Below are positions 33,621 through 45,364 of a stretch of DNA of 64,000 bases, piece after piece. Position 1 is the first letter of the stretch; every line of letters starts with the position of its first letter. The notes beneath the pieces are model-generated. The model had not been told where the DNA came from. It saw nothing but the letters and a program-made list of their open reading frames with translations, and made no database searches. Where the stretch lies: assembly GCA_029964075.1 (NCBI GenBank), contig CM057149.1:35732900-35796899 (forward strand). Reading direction: 5' to 3'. Origin of the DNA: Patiria pectinifera (lineage: Eukaryota; Echinodermata; Asteroidea; Valvatida; Asterinidae). Position numbers and translations under genes: made by a program.

Positions 33621-33885
33621 TGTCAGCGAGGAGCGGGGCTGGGAGCTGTTGTGGCTAGCCACAGGCCTCTTCCCGCCCAGCGAAACCCTGCAGCCCGAGC
33701 TGGGCAAGTTCCTGCGTTTGGCCCACCACACGCTGGCCGAGGACTGCCAACGCAGGCTGCTGGCCGTGTCGCAGCTGACGCAGCGGCGCAAGTACCCGCC
33801 GCACTGGGTGGAAGTGGAGACCATACAGCATCACTACACGCAGATCTTTCACTTCATTTTCCTGCCGGATGACAAGTCCAATGCG
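33621..33885 (+). CDS. MyTH4-FERM protein, coding exon 3 (MyTH4 end, FERM start)
   Basis: Encodes SEERGWELLWLATGLFPPS, the most conserved MyTH4 motif, then RKYPPHWVEVETIQH and the start of the FERM F1 lobe (QIFHFIFLPDD). Acceptor TGTTTTAG and donor GTAAGT. Noticeably G+C-rich compared with the introns. Confidence 0.93.
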
Positions 33886-34493
33886 GTAAGTTATGAAAAT
33901 GTTTGAATAGGCAGTAAAAAAAATTTGATGAGGATTTCCTCAGACCGCTCTCTTTTCTGGGGATTGGATGTTTGCCAGATTTATAAATGTTATAAATTAT
34001 ACCCCTTATTGACTTTTACATGTATATTTACTTCAATAAATATAAATTTGCAGAAAATTTCAAAGACAGATACATAACGTGCATATGGAAGCCCTTGTGT
34101 ATTGTATTATTTGGTTATTTCTAAAATTCATTACTTTAATATTTGATAAATTTCTGTGCACCCTTTCTGAAACATTTTTACAGCTGTACAAACTTTCGAG
34201 GACTTCACTTTGCTGAAAACATTAAAAGTCGACTTAATACTTGAATATTAGTTGAAAACTTTTATTCCACTGCTAAAAATTTTTGTACACAATATTTATG
34301 AAGGCTGTTAAACTTTTTTTAAACCAAATTTTACTAGTCAGATTGCGTCATAAACCAAATGTCCCATTTAGGTCCAAAAAATACCACATGGATTCATATT
34401 CTAAATTCCTTGTTATGCTGCCATTGAGTGGTGACATATTTTTTCAAAGCCTTTTTGACATTTTGTCTGTGGTTTTTTTTTTTTTTTTTCTAG

Positions 34494-34608
34494 TCCTTCC
34501 AAGTTTCTTCCACCATGACGGTTGGAGACCTGTGTAAGAGCATCGCCAATCGTCTGGGGCTGAAATCTAACAAGGGATTTGGCCTCTTCCTAATAATGGC
34601 TTCAAGAA
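34494..34608 (+). CDS. MyTH4-FERM protein, coding exon 4 (FERM F1)
   Basis: FERM F1 ubiquitin-like lobe: TVGDLCKSIANRLGLKSNKGFGLFL. A long T tract and CTAG form the acceptor; the donor is GTATGT. Confidence 0.9.
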
Positions 34609-35889
34609 GTATGTATGGAAATGATATAATCATCTTTTTAATTTGAAAGACTCATTCAAGATACTGTGGTGGGACACCCCCCCCCCCCCGGGCCAACCTA
34701 AGTCTGTTAGGATAAATCTGACTCCTAGTGGGGTGAAAACAATCTCCCCAAACCAAGGCTCTTCCCTAGATGAGAGATCACTCAGAGCGACCTTCAAGGC
34801 TAAGGGTGCAGGTCCGTTTAGGTGGAAATCTACTGCCCGATTGTGAATGATTGTTACTACCCTGTTAATTGCACAATGAACCTGCAACAGAGACACCTGA
34901 AGCAGAGCTCATACGACTGTACAATTTGCGCATAAGCATTCCCCAAAACGCAGAGCACAAGTCATTCACGTCTTGCTCGCTCGCTGTCCGCAACATCAAC
35001 TCCCCGTAAATACGTGAGTACAGCCCTCACATGCACGGCTATACACGCATACATGTACAAGCACTAAACCTACGGCGCACTAAGCCTATGCCGCTTGGCT
35101 AACCAATCGCGTGCATGCAGCAACGCACGGAGCTCCTAAGCTCCGCCCAGTCACTAACACACGGTGATTAAGCGTTAGTCCTATGGTATGATGTCACAAT
35201 TAAACTGGCTCTGAGCTCACACACACTTTCCGCAACAATTCCTCGTACTGGTATAGCCAGGTACAGTATTTTAAACAAAAGGGCAGAGTGGTAACATACA
35301 GTGGCATGTTCAGTGACAAAACTGAAAGTAAGATTTCTGGAAATGTACAGACGTCTTACATCAAAATGGAAAATTTTCTTTTGCCACACATTCCCCAACG
35401 AAAAGTTGTCAGTTGTAAAATTTGATTAGTTTAATAAGTTTTTGCCAATTTTGAGTTAAATCTGTTGTCTTTTTAAGCTTTGGTAGGAGCTTCTTCATGC
35501 CACTTGGTGGTCAGTCAGTCGGTCGGTCTGTGTGTCTGTTCTTGGAAAATTGACCAAAATAAGTCCCCTAAGTTTCCCATAAAATATAACTACTGAATTT
35601 TAATTTAAAAAAAAAGCAAACAAAATAAATGAAATACTCAACAAAAATTGTTTGTAACGATTTGGAAAGTGGCAAAATATGTGCAGTTATGTTATAGTTA
35701 TGTGGTATTTATCACAAATCGCTATAAATCTAGGTATAAATCTGAAGTATGGTGTTCCATATGTGCCATCGGCATAGCATTTTCGGGTGTCGCTGTTATA
35801 TGCATTGTTATAAGCATGGATCAAATTCAAAACTGAATCATATTTGTACATTAACATTTATGGAAATTCATTTTTTCCCCTGTTTTTAG

Positions 35890-35979
35890 TCATCGCCATG
35901 CATGAGGAGAGTGATTTCTTCTTTGACGCCCTGAGGCGACAAATCGACTGGGAACAGGAAGGTATCAAATCCGCTAAAA
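35890..35979 (+). CDS. MyTH4-FERM protein, coding exon 5 (FERM F1 end)
   Basis: Encodes IAMHEESDFFFDALRRQIDW, matching the PENDFFFDFVRHLTDW region of myosin VII. Two in-phase donors exist: GTGAGG at 35,980 and GTAGGC at 35,986. They differ by two residues, and I chose the stronger-looking first one. Confidence 0.85.
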
Positions 35980-36975
35980 GTGAGGGTAGGCGCTTCGACT
36001 GCTTGCTTTTCTCGTAGAGATACACCCTTAATTTCTGTCCTATATTTTCAGATTTTAATAGATTTTACTAAAGATATTAGTTCACGACAGTACACATGAT
36101 TGAATAGAAATTAGGTAGAGATAGTTAATGCACCCAGTACCACTGTTCTGCGATTTCATTTTTCAAAATTAAAATTAGTGCACTGAAAGCAAGAGCACAG
36201 CTGGAGCATGTAAAATTGCGTTGAATTTGTCATGCCCTTAAAGCTTAGAATGTTTCACATTTGCTGCATCTGCATCGAAGAAGAATTAGGTAAGGTAAAT
36301 GCATGCGTCACACGTAGAGCTCAGTAAAATTTGTAGTATAATTTTTCAGCTGTGCAAAGATAGCTGTGCAATTTTTCAGCTGTGCATAAGCAATGCCTTT
36401 AAGCAAATAGGGACAGTTTTGTGTTGTTTACTGGGCAGTTTATTTTATTTCAGAAGTTTATGAAGTTTATGAAGCGATGTTCCCTGACGTACGTAGTTGA
36501 AAAGCGCTTCTTGTACAGAATGTATTTACCGCAATCTAATTCTGATGTTTATAGCAGCATTTCACCTGTACCTATTGGGTAGCCAACCACAGGTGTCGTT
36601 AGAGAGGGGTGGGGTGACACTCCCCCGATGATTTTGCGAGAAAAAAACAGTTGTCCTGTCGGTAAAATCATGTGTCTGTTGGGATATTTGCATTGTCTGA
36701 GTGTCCATGATAATCTATTTTAAACAGCGCCCCCTATAGGAAGATGGTGTCCAGCCCCCCCCCCCCCCTCCCCTCCCTGTTTTGAGTTTGCAAGGGTAGG
36801 TGTCTGTGCAAAAAAAGTCCTGTCTACCTTTTAGCACCGTTGGTCTGTGGTCAAATTTGCTGTCACACTTCCGCATTCAAAGTGGTCTAACGAAGGTCCT
36901 GCAGCCAACAATGAGTTGGTCTTAAAAGAACAACTTTCAATGGGAATAACCAACATGAAATACCCACATTGGAAG

Positions 36976-37251
36976 CAAGGGCGGATCCAGAACACAATTT
37001 TGGTCCCCCAAAAAGTGGGTCCAAAAAATTACGACGTGGGGTTCGGGGCCCGATTAAGGGTTTGGGGCCCGATTGAGGGTTCGGGGCCCGCTTAAGGGCC
37101 TGAACATTTTTGGATGCTAGATTGCTGAGTCAATTTCTGACCAGTTTTACCAATTTTTTTTGAGGAAAAAAGATGGTAGTGTACGCAGTGCCTGCCTTAA
37201 TGTCACTTAAAAAAAATTATTGGGCTCATTTTTTGGGGGCCATGGCCCTCG
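36976..37251. mobile_element. hAT-like MITE (8-bp target duplication ATTGGAAG)
   Basis: Starts CAAGGGCGGATC and is flanked by ATTGGAAG at 36,968-36,975 and 37,252-37,259. The right terminal repeat is degenerate. It belongs with 10,982-11,297 and sits in the intron between coding exons 5 and 6. Confidence 0.75.
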
Positions 37252-37383
37252 ATTGGAAGACATGAGGAGGGTTAAAATTTATGGGCAATATTGCTCAGAC
37301 TGTATCTCTATTTCCCCGAAAAGCGGATCTAACAGTGTTTTCCGTCTGTGCCCTATTATGCCTCCCTTCTCTCTGCACTACAG

Positions 37384-37679
37384 AGAGCGACATGCCTGTG
37401 CTGGCCTATCAGATGTTCTTCCTGCGCAAGATCTGGACGGACGTGGTTCCTGGGGATGACGTACAAGCCGACACCGTCTTCCACTACCACCAGGAGCTGC
37501 CAAAGTTCCTGAGGGGCTACTACAGCTGTCCGCCGGAGGACGCGGCAAAACTGGCCGCGCTGCAGTTCCGTGCCCGCTACGGTAACGACAAGACGGAGAT
37601 GCAGAATATTGCCAAGCGACTGTCGGATTTCCTGCCCGAAGACTTGGTGAAGAGCAGATCTGTCGATGATTGGAAGAGG
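37384..37679 (+). CDS. MyTH4-FERM protein, coding exon 6 (FERM F2)
   Basis: The largest FERM exon (98 codons). LAYQMFFLRKIWTDVVPGDD and the FHYHQELPKFLRGYYSC motif are the F2 acyl-CoA-binding-protein-like lobe of myosin MyTH4-FERM modules; it ends DDWKR. Acceptor CACTACAG, donor GTGAGT. Confidence 0.93.
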
Positions 37680-38345
37680 GTGAGTTTTGAAATCACTCGA
37701 TATCGTTTTCTTATAGCTGTTTCCTCAGCATTTGTGCTGCATTTTGCTTGAGATCCTTCATGTTGAAAGGAGGATGCTTTGATTAACACCTAAGCCCATA
37801 GATTCTGTGTCTGAATTGGGTGAAAGCATAATGACATAATAGTTTCACTATTTACCATGCATTTTCAAAAAGATTATACAACAGCAGCCTCGTTCTGAAA
37901 GGGACAATGTCAAAAAGGAACCAAACTACCCACATCCCAAGTACCAGATGTGTTTATATATTTGTGTCGTATTACAAAATTGGGTTCACACTTTTCCCCA
38001 AAGAGAAGGTTTGGATATTGTGAAACAAATTACTTTGCATTGTTTTTTGTTCAGTAACTCTGATTTTTTTGTAAACGGTGAAGAATATATGGGTGAGATA
38101 TTATAAAACAAATAATAATAATAATAAATAAGAAATTAAAAATTTATATTGCGCGGTCTACATAAAGATGATCGAAGGAGCATTACATAAAATTTTGTTA
38201 AAAGAGGGGTAAACTACTGAAAAATTGACTGTTTTAACTATTTTTAAACGCTGAATCAATATATCGGCTAAAAATGTGACTTGACATTGGCTCAAATGTC
38301 GTACTGCACTGTATTTAATTCTCATTGTGTAAATAATGCATTTTA

Positions 38346-38640
38346 TACAGCACCTGAATAAATCCCTGTCATCTGATTGTTGGTTGGCATGATCACGCGT
38401 CATTGAATTATTCATCCAAACGCACGGCGCGGCCGCACCGCAAAAATAAAAGTTCCATTGCATTGTCACACTTTTGGCGGCTCTGACCAATCAGATGACG
38501 AGGATTTATTCAGGTGTTGTATAAAACAAATAATGAAAGTTTCACATTCGTGCAATGGAAAGAATAATTTCATTCAGTGACAGATGGAATGTCCATCTGT
38601 CACCTCATGAAATTATTCTTACCATTGCAATCATAAACAT
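38346..38640. repeat. Two adjacent foldback hairpins in the exon 6-7 intron
   Basis: The first hairpin has arms ACACCTGAATAAATCC-like at 38,349-38,380 and 38,488-38,520. The second has long arms around a GACAGATGG/CCATCTGTC centre at 38,543-38,632. Both are flanked by ATAAAACAAATAAT-type text that also borders the foldback repeats at 1-415 and 49,184-49,640. Confidence 0.6.
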
Positions 38641-39126
38641 TCATGAGTTGTGTATTATTTCTTACTCAACTATAAATAAATTCATGCAACAGCAGGCCTA
38701 CGACTAGCCGTGGTTGTCTCTTAAAGTTTCCTTTTCCCTTGACTTGCCTCTGGAAAAGAGAGCCCTCAGTGGATCACATTCAGTGGTTAATGATGCTGTC
38801 CGCTCCGTTCACAAGTACCCCCTCACCGGCAAAGAAAGTACAGTTGGGGGTGACCGACCGATGCCATATTGTCTGACTGCAATTTTGGCGTGCGGCCGTA
38901 CCGTGTATAGTAATCCCCAGGTGTGCGTGCATTACACACAAGGAACGGTGTGCGTCAACCAGCTAAATGTCCCGCCCATGGGACGTCGTTGCTAGTTAAA
39001 AGGGTGCCCTCTTTCGTTAGCGCATGGAGCTCATACCATTCCGAGCAGTCAATAATTGTATCCTAGATATTCTGTGAATACTGCGACCCTGAGATGATTC
39101 ACCAGACTGCTTTGTCTTTATTGTAG

Positions 39127-39249
39127 GCCATCATTTCCACTTACAACCAGCCATGGATCACCAGTATGACCAAGGACGCCGCCAAGGTGGCATTCCTGAA
39201 GATCATGTACCGCTGGCCCACGTTTGGATCCTCGTTCTTCGAAGCTGCT
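39127..39249 (+). CDS. MyTH4-FERM protein, coding exon 7 (FERM F2-F3)
   Basis: 41 codons in phase 0 at both ends. Encodes KDAAKVAFLKIMYRWPTFGSS, matching [21 protein letters not shown] of myosin VII. Acceptor TTATTGTAG, donor GTAAGT. Confidence 0.93.
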
Positions 39250-39362
39250 GTAAGTTTTCATTTCAGTATAATCATAGTGTTAGCTGTTATGGCATATGGT
39301 AAGCCGTTATAAAGGTGGTCAGTTTAGTGTTCACTAGACAATAGAGTTCACTCACGACCTAG

Positions 39363-39627
39363 GCCCAATTTCATAGCGCTGCTTAACAGCCGACTTTGCG
39401 CTTATCGAGCCTCCATCTATTTCATAGGGACCGTTAAGCAGTAAGCACAGCAAAAGCACGCTTAATCCCAGAAGAAAACTTTGCTTAAATCAGTGACGCA
39501 ACAATAGAAATCTCCATACGCGCGCAACCGTTAGCATGAAATAGTGCTTAAGCAGCAGCATGATTATCTGCTATAGTAAGTACAACTTGTCTGCTTACTG
39601 TTAAGCAGTGCTATGAAATTGGGCCCT
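39363..39627. mobile_element. GGCCCAATTTCATAGCGC inverted-repeat element
   Basis: Ends read GCCCAATTTCATAGCGCTGC and its near-complement GCTATGAAATTGGGC, with interior TTAAGCA repeats. Same family as 27,669-27,911. Intronic and noncoding. Confidence 0.7.
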
Positions 39628-39659
39628 GGCCTAAATCCGGAGAAATTATAAAAACATTT

Positions 39660-40420
39660 GTTAAAGGTATAGAGTGGACCATTGGGCTATCCAAAAAGAA
39701 ACAAACCAAATTATTTTTAAAAGCTTACATGTGTTTAGCTTAAAGAATCATTATAGTAATGGCACTAAATTCCCTGTAAAATTATTCCTTCCAGCATGCT
39801 GTCATTTGGAAGAAAACAATGAAAGGTTATTTCCAAAGATGTGCCAAGTGGTACATTTTTGGACATTTCCATTTGTAGTTGGTTTGTAATTGTGCGAATT
39901 CGTGAACGGGCCCAAGCGTTGACATGAGGCACACACACGCATGGTTGCTGCAATTCGTTAGTTCAGTGTGTGACATCACGTAGCTGTGATCGGCTAAATG
40001 AGAATCATGCTGATTTCAGGGTTGTGTCACGAGAGGGCAAAATTCAAAATATGACTCGGCAACTTTTGAATTGAAATTAAGATCCACAATATTGTGTTTT
40101 CTCAAAAACTACAGCATTCACAGAGCTAAAACTTTAACTTGCTAGTTGTTAAGCATTCGTCTATTCGCTCTTTTCACACTTCCGCCATGGGCATGCAGAG
40201 CCTCGATCTGGCAACTTTACACAATAAATATAGCCGGTTCAGTGATTCCCGCGTCGGGGTTCAGATCACTGAACCGGCTACTTTTATTGTGTAAAGTTGC
40301 CAGATCGAGGCTGTGCATGCCCAATGGCGGAGTGTGAAAAGAGCAAATAGACTTTGAGCACATTTGTTGTTTCAAAAGAAAAAAAACCCAAATGACAAGT
40401 GGTCCATTTACCTTTAAAAA
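39660..40420. mobile_element. Diverged member of the 530-bp MITE family with a nested palindrome
   Basis: The ends (TTAAAGGTATAGAGTGGACC and GGTCCATTTACCTTTAA) and internal blocks resemble the copies at 8,535-9,072 and 42,745-43,275, but are much more degenerate. A near-perfect palindrome at 40,161-40,350 is inserted inside. Confidence 0.5.
40161..40350. repeat. 190-bp near-perfect palindrome
   Basis: Arms of about 88 bp begin CTATTCGCTCTTTTCACACT and end with its near-complement. They meet at TAGCCGGTTCAGTGAT and its inverse around a loop of about a dozen bases. It could extrude as a cruciform. Confidence 0.85.
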
Positions 40421-40555
40421 CAACTCAAGATAACCAGAAAGATTTGTGTGTCAACGTATGGTAATGCATAGATAGATGAATGTGAATCCTCAATAATATG
40501 GTCCCTTTATCTCAGGAATAATTTGGGTTATTTGCATATTTGTGTTTACTTACAG

Positions 40556-40639
40556 AAAGTCACAGGATCAGACAACACAGAGGACGTGTTACTGGCAATC
40601 AACAAGCACGGCATACTCATCATAGATGCACAGTCAAAA
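40556..40639 (+). CDS. MyTH4-FERM protein, coding exon 8 (FERM F3)
   Basis: 28 codons, phase 0. Encodes VLLAINKHGILIIDAQSK, matching the ILLIAINKYGVSLIDPKTK strand of the F3 PH-like lobe. Acceptor TTTACTTACAG, donor GTGAGA. Confidence 0.92.
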
Positions 40640-40712
40640 GTGAGACAAACTTGTCTAATAAAAGCATTTTGATACCGAAAGACATTGCTTTATTTCATTT
40701 GTTTTATATGGA

Positions 40713-40959
40713 AAGGTCATGGAAAAAGTCATGGAAAGGTCATGGAAAAAATCATGGAAAAGTCATGGAAAGGTCATGGAAAAGTCATGGAAAAGTCATG
40801 GAAAAGTCATGGAAAAGTCATGGAAAGGTCATGGAAAAGTCATGGAAAAGTCATGGAAAAGTCATGGAAAGGTCATGGAAAAAGTCATGGAAAAGTCATG
40901 GAAAAGTCATGGAAAAGTCATGGAAAAGTCATGGAAAAGTCATGGAAAAGTCATGGAAT
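40713..40959. repeat. 11-bp minisatellite GTCATGGAAAA in the exon 8-9 intron
   Basis: More than twenty tandem copies of GTCATGGAAAA, with AAGG and extra-A variants. Because 11 is not a multiple of three, all three plus frames stay open through the array and give overlapping Lys/His/Gly/Trp-rich open frames. These are repeat artefacts rather than genes. Confidence 0.97.
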
Positions 40960-41000
40960 TTTATTGTCCTAAAGGTGCAGGAACACTGTAGGTACATGTA

Positions 41001-41500
41001 CAGGGTGAGTAAAAAAACCGAAACCCAAATGTCGGGACTACTGTTTTAGTGAAGTTCTGCACGTAGCACTTTTAAAATCTAGGATATGAAAGCCCAATTC
41101 ATAAGCTTTCTTTTAGTACAAGAATCATTCAGATCACTCATGTACTTTTCAAGTTACAGAATTTTAAACACAACCACCGTTTTAAAGTTCTGTCCACGAA
41201 TCACAAGAAGGTAAGTGTTCTTTCAGCAAAACAAAAACAAATCACATAGGGATGTGTGTGAATTGTTTTCGTTTTGCTGAAAGAACGCACACTTTTTTGT
41301 GATCCGTCGACAAAACTTTAAAACGGTGGTTGTGTTTAAAATTCCGTAACTTAAAAAGTACATAAGTGAATGATTCTTGTACTAAAAAAAGCTTATGAAT
41401 TGGGCTTTCATATTCTAGATTTTGAAAGTGCTACACGCAGAACTTCACTAAAACAATGGTCCCGACATTTGGGTTTCGGTTGTTTTTTTTACTCACCCTG
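41001..41500. mobile_element. Mariner-like foldback MITE with about 210-bp inverted repeats
   Basis: Starts CAGGGTGAGTAAAAAA and ends with its complement, flanked by TA on both sides. The arms extend over about 210 bp, including AACGGTGGTTGTGTTTAAAA, around a centre near 41,245. No transposase. Confidence 0.85.
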
Positions 41501-41596
41501 TATATGTAGGGTAGTTCTAAGATTTCATTTCTCCTCTTGTGCGGATTCCAATAGTTCCTACAGTTCCTTTTACCAAATGTTCTCATGATTTTGTAG

Positions 41597-41722
41597 GAAG
41601 TCCAGAAGACGTTCCCCTACAGCGAGATCCAGGGCTGGGCCGGCTCAGGGCAGAGTGACTTTTTCCTGACAGTCGGCAACGAGAGCAAAGGAGCCATGAA
41701 ACTCCACTTCAAAACCAAGCTG
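41597..41722 (+). CDS. MyTH4-FERM protein, coding exon 9 (FERM F3)
   Basis: 42 codons, phase 0. Encodes TFPYSEIQGWAGSGQSDFFL and MKLHFKTKL, the F3 lobe (compare [21 protein letters not shown] of myosin VII). The last 19 nt plus the following intron are duplicated at 63,211-63,795. Confidence 0.92.
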
Positions 41723-42259
41723 GTGAGTTTGTTTGGAAATTGTGTAATCCTTGAGGAAAATTCTACCAAAACTGACATGTATGTGTGGTGTTAAGGCCAT
41801 GCCTGTGTATAAAAATCGTGTCCTTCAACACGGACTGGTTAATTGTCAGAAGTCATTAAAATAAGTTTTTCCCGCCCAATTTCCTAAAATGTGCATTCGC
41901 TTCTAAAAATCGCTCATTCACTTTCGTCTGAATTTGAATGCACGTCTTTAATCCCATTTCAATTCAACGAAATTTCAATCGTTTTTATTGTCCGTGCATT
42001 CGGTTTTGACAAACAGACGGCCAATTTTCGCACAGAGTTTTGGCATACAATTTCGTGAATGTGCAATCAAAAGTACGTTTTTCTCACTCAAAATAGCAGA
42101 TTGCATCACATAACATTAAACTAAAAGTGAAATTGAGTGACCAATGTTAGAAATCGCCCTCTGAAAGTGAAAAGGAAGTCTTCTAAATGAGTTTGAATGA
42201 GCATAAACGAAATGTGCTGCTGGATCACTTGATTGATTGAACTGAAATGGAATCGAATG
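41704..42259. repeat. Source copy of an exon-tail plus intron duplication
   Basis: From the CCACTTCAAAACCAAGCTGG at the end of coding exon 9 through about 540 bp of intron, this sequence matches 63,211-63,795. It also overlaps a foldback structure: 41,876-41,935 is the reverse complement of about 42,290-42,358. Confidence 0.85.
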
Positions 42260-42500
42260 CTCTGGTAGCGAAACGCGTGTTCAGAGGGATTCTCAAATTC
42301 AGACGAAAATGAATGACCGATTTTCGGAAGTGAATGAACATTGTAGGAAATTGGCCGCGAAAACCTATACTAGTGGTTCAGTGATTTCAGACTTGTTGTT
42401 TTCTGGTGAACTTGTTATTACTTGATCACTGTCTGGAAAAATCACTACTGGTTGGTATCTTTAAAAAGTAATTTAGGTTGCATTTCTTGCATATTTTCAG

Positions 42501-42596
42501 GGCTACAAGATGGACGATCTCTTGACCTCCTACGTACGCTACATGCAGAAGAGACCATCTTCGGGGCAACATTCCAACAATAATAAACCGCTTTAA
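42501..42596 (+). CDS. MyTH4-FERM protein, coding exon 10 (C-terminus)
   Basis: Begins GYKMDDLLTSYVRYM, essentially the diagnostic C-terminal motif of class VII myosins (GYKMDDLLTSY), and ends with a short polar tail and TAA at 42,594-42,596. This terminus is why I assign the gene to the myosin VII group rather than to myosin X or XV. Confidence 0.93.
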   Translation, partial: GYKMDDLLTSYVRYMQKRPSSGQHSNNNKPL

Positions 42597-44794
42597 TGGA
42601 CACCCTATCTATCCAAACCCTTCACAGGTCGTGACAGTTATGTGGTTTATCCATAGTGGTTCTGGCAGTTGGTGACCAGCCTGTACAAAAGCGATGGGAG
42701 CATGAGTGGGTTGGTTTTTGGGGGTTTTTGTGAGAGTTTTATCAGTAGGAGGTATAGCCCATCATTTGTAATTTGTGCATTTCGTTCGTTTGAAGCAACA
42801 AAAGTGCTCAGGATCTAAAGAAGGGTGCTGAACAAATAACTTGATGAAGTTTCAGCACAGCTTCAGCTGTATTTTTCGAGAAAAACAACATTCTAGGATC
42901 TCAATTTCAAATCAAAAGTTGTTGAATCATGTTTTGAATCGGGCCTGAATTCAGCGTCCGAGACACGTTCTCACTGAGTTGATTGCAGCTACGCGATGTC
43001 GCGCACTGCTCCGACGAATTATAGCAGCCGTGTGCACGTGTGCGTTGTGCTAATGCTTGCGCGCTTCGCCGAATAACAAAACGAACTACTAATTTAAATT
43101 TTCCACGGTGTGTCTTAAGAAGCACAGTTGGAAAAGCCTTCTTTCGTTGATTACTTCAAAATGACAGCTTGCCAGAAAAGAATAATTTCACAGGGAGTTT
43201 AGTCCCCTTACTATCTTTCAACCAAGTATGTTTTTCAACAATAATTACGCTGTAAATGATGGACTATAGCTTTAAATAGATGAAACTGATATGCGCAAAT
43301 GACATTGCATCTGTGCATTCAATTTGATCAAACTTCCACTGTTAAGTGATCTCAAACTTACTTGGAGCATGGAGTTTTTGTTCCTTCCTCCATGCTTGAA
43401 GAATGCCTCAACAGAAACAACTCATAAGTAGACTCTGTCCCATAAAGAACTTGAAACGGACAGATATTTGTACAAAAATGAAGTATTTATTCCCTTTATA
43501 TACACTATAGTCAGGTCATGTATCAGATACATTATTAAGATCAACTTTTTCATAAAAACCAGTTGTACAAATGCCAAATTCATTGATAGCTTCACGAGTA
43601 GAAAACTTCTTATACTTTTAATATGCACAAAATTAAGCTCTTGCTTTTGATATTTATCAGTTATTTAGTTTATTTTTGTACTTTACTGTCTTTTACAAGG
43701 GGATTTAAGAATGTGTTTTTCATGGAATGTAGGGGTTTTTTTGGCAGACACAATCAAAAACTTTCTTAGGAATTTTACCAAAGTTTAAACCTGATTTAAA
43801 AAAATTGGGATTTGGCATTTTAAAGAAAATGTTAAATTTGTAACCAAAAAAATTATCACCAAAAAATTGGGGGGTAAACGTACTTGTTATTGACCTTATA
43901 TATAAGAAAGGAATGTATAATTCGTAGTCAGTGAAAATGCTATTTTCATCTGTAAATAACCATGAATATTTATTATGCATTTACACTATTTGTTGAGAAG
44001 GCTAATTTTTATACCAATCCTTCTTCATGAATGTCTTGTCATTTCAGTAAAAAATCAACTCATAAATAAATCCATTATTTTATAGCAGTTTTTGCCCTCA
44101 GCTGACATATGTTTTATAAAGACTGTATACTCAGTGTGGTTCGGGAGCTTGCGAGAAAAATCCACAATAAGATTTATTTTTTCCTGACGCATAAAACTTC
44201 TTCATTTTTCTGGCAATAACAAAGTTATTCTGGAGAGAATGTTGCAACCTGATGCCACTTTTTTTGGTCATATATCATCTCAAGGAAAGTCAATCATTGC
44301 CAAAATGTTGGAAAAGCGTGAATCTGGGACTGAGAAACATTTCCAATTTTGTCAGGAAATACTTAAAAAATGTTCTTGACTCTCCATAGACTTTGTACAC
44401 AACCCGTGAAGTGGCGTCTGTATGCACAAACTGTGTATAAATATGAATTATCTGTATAAATTTGGATTTTTTGTTCGTTTTTGATGGAAAATCAGGCACA
44501 TTGACTTGTTCATGTGTTACACCTTCATTTCTTTTTGTATATGGCCATAACGAGTTGCAAAATTCTTATAAATTCATTGCTTGCTTTTACCTATATTTAT
44601 ATTTTTACAAATAAATCCTTTTTAAAGAGATATTTCCAATTTCGAAGAAATAGAGGTATATATATAGACAATTATTTAGAATCTGCGATCCAGGGAAAAT
44701 TGTCAAAAATACTTTTAACTTTCTATTTTTTTGTACACACATCTTCTGTTTTTAAGATAGTAATGTTCTGCCATTCAAAAGAACAATCAATAAA
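42597..44794 (+). other. 3'UTR and downstream region of the MyTH4-FERM gene
   Basis: No coding exon is seen. A 530-bp MITE copy (42,745-43,275) lies early in it. Very A+T-rich sequence follows. A clear AATAAA at 44,789-44,794 in AATCAATAAAGTTA context is the best polyadenylation candidate; if used, the 3'UTR is about 2.2 kb. Confidence 0.45.
42745..43275. mobile_element. About 530-bp MITE family copy
   Basis: Begins GGTATAGCCCATCATTTG and ends AATGATGGACTATAGCTTTAA. The body is closely similar to 52,343-52,862 and to the two arm copies, with the same G+C-rich centre. Confidence 0.7.
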
Positions 44795-45364
44795 GTTATA
44801 TTAAAATATATGTGACTGACAATATTGTATGTTTTCCTTGAGATGTCTTTAAAGAGTTTCAATCCAAGATTAAGATTCATATATAATATGAATGTTATAA
44901 TTATTTCAGTTCTTTAAAATTTAATGTAAAAACTTAATGTTAAAAACTCTTTCAGTGACGGACCGTTTTGAACCACCCATATAAATAATAGGAATTATTG
45001 AACATTTCAGGAAATTAAAATTGCGGAAAGATTTCCATATACGAAGTTCACTAATTTTTCTCTGTATTGACTAACAAGCCCCCAGATAGCAATTTCATGT
45101 CATCAAAGTCAATTTAAGCAGTGAGAAAATACAAGCATTTTCTTAGAAAACACTTAGAATTTTTCAGTCCAATCTCATATGGTTTGTACACAGGGTGTTG
45201 AGTGAACTTCGTATATGGAAATCTTTCCAAAATTGCAAATGAAAAGTCAAGCCAACACCCAATAAAGGCCACTGAAGTTCTAACTTTACAAAAGCTTGTC
45301 CGCACAAAAAGATGTACTGTAGGCACATTCTAAGTCGATAAAAGTCTGATACTGCAAGGGGAGT
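44795..45364. other. Intergenic A+T-rich sequence
   Basis: I see no gene. A short segment at about 45,003-45,060 recurs inverted near 45,205-45,240 (GAAGTTCACT..CATATACGAAG), a possible foldback. Confidence 0.4.

Noticed and set aside
33442..33906. A 154-aa single open frame spanning MyTH4-FERM exon 3
   Set aside because: Its first 60 residues are intron. The acceptor at 33,620 and family alignment define the real exon start.
40540..41049. Lys/Trp/His/Gly-rich open frames of 90-169 aa
   Set aside because: They are the three readings of an 11-bp minisatellite inside an intron, not a protein gene.
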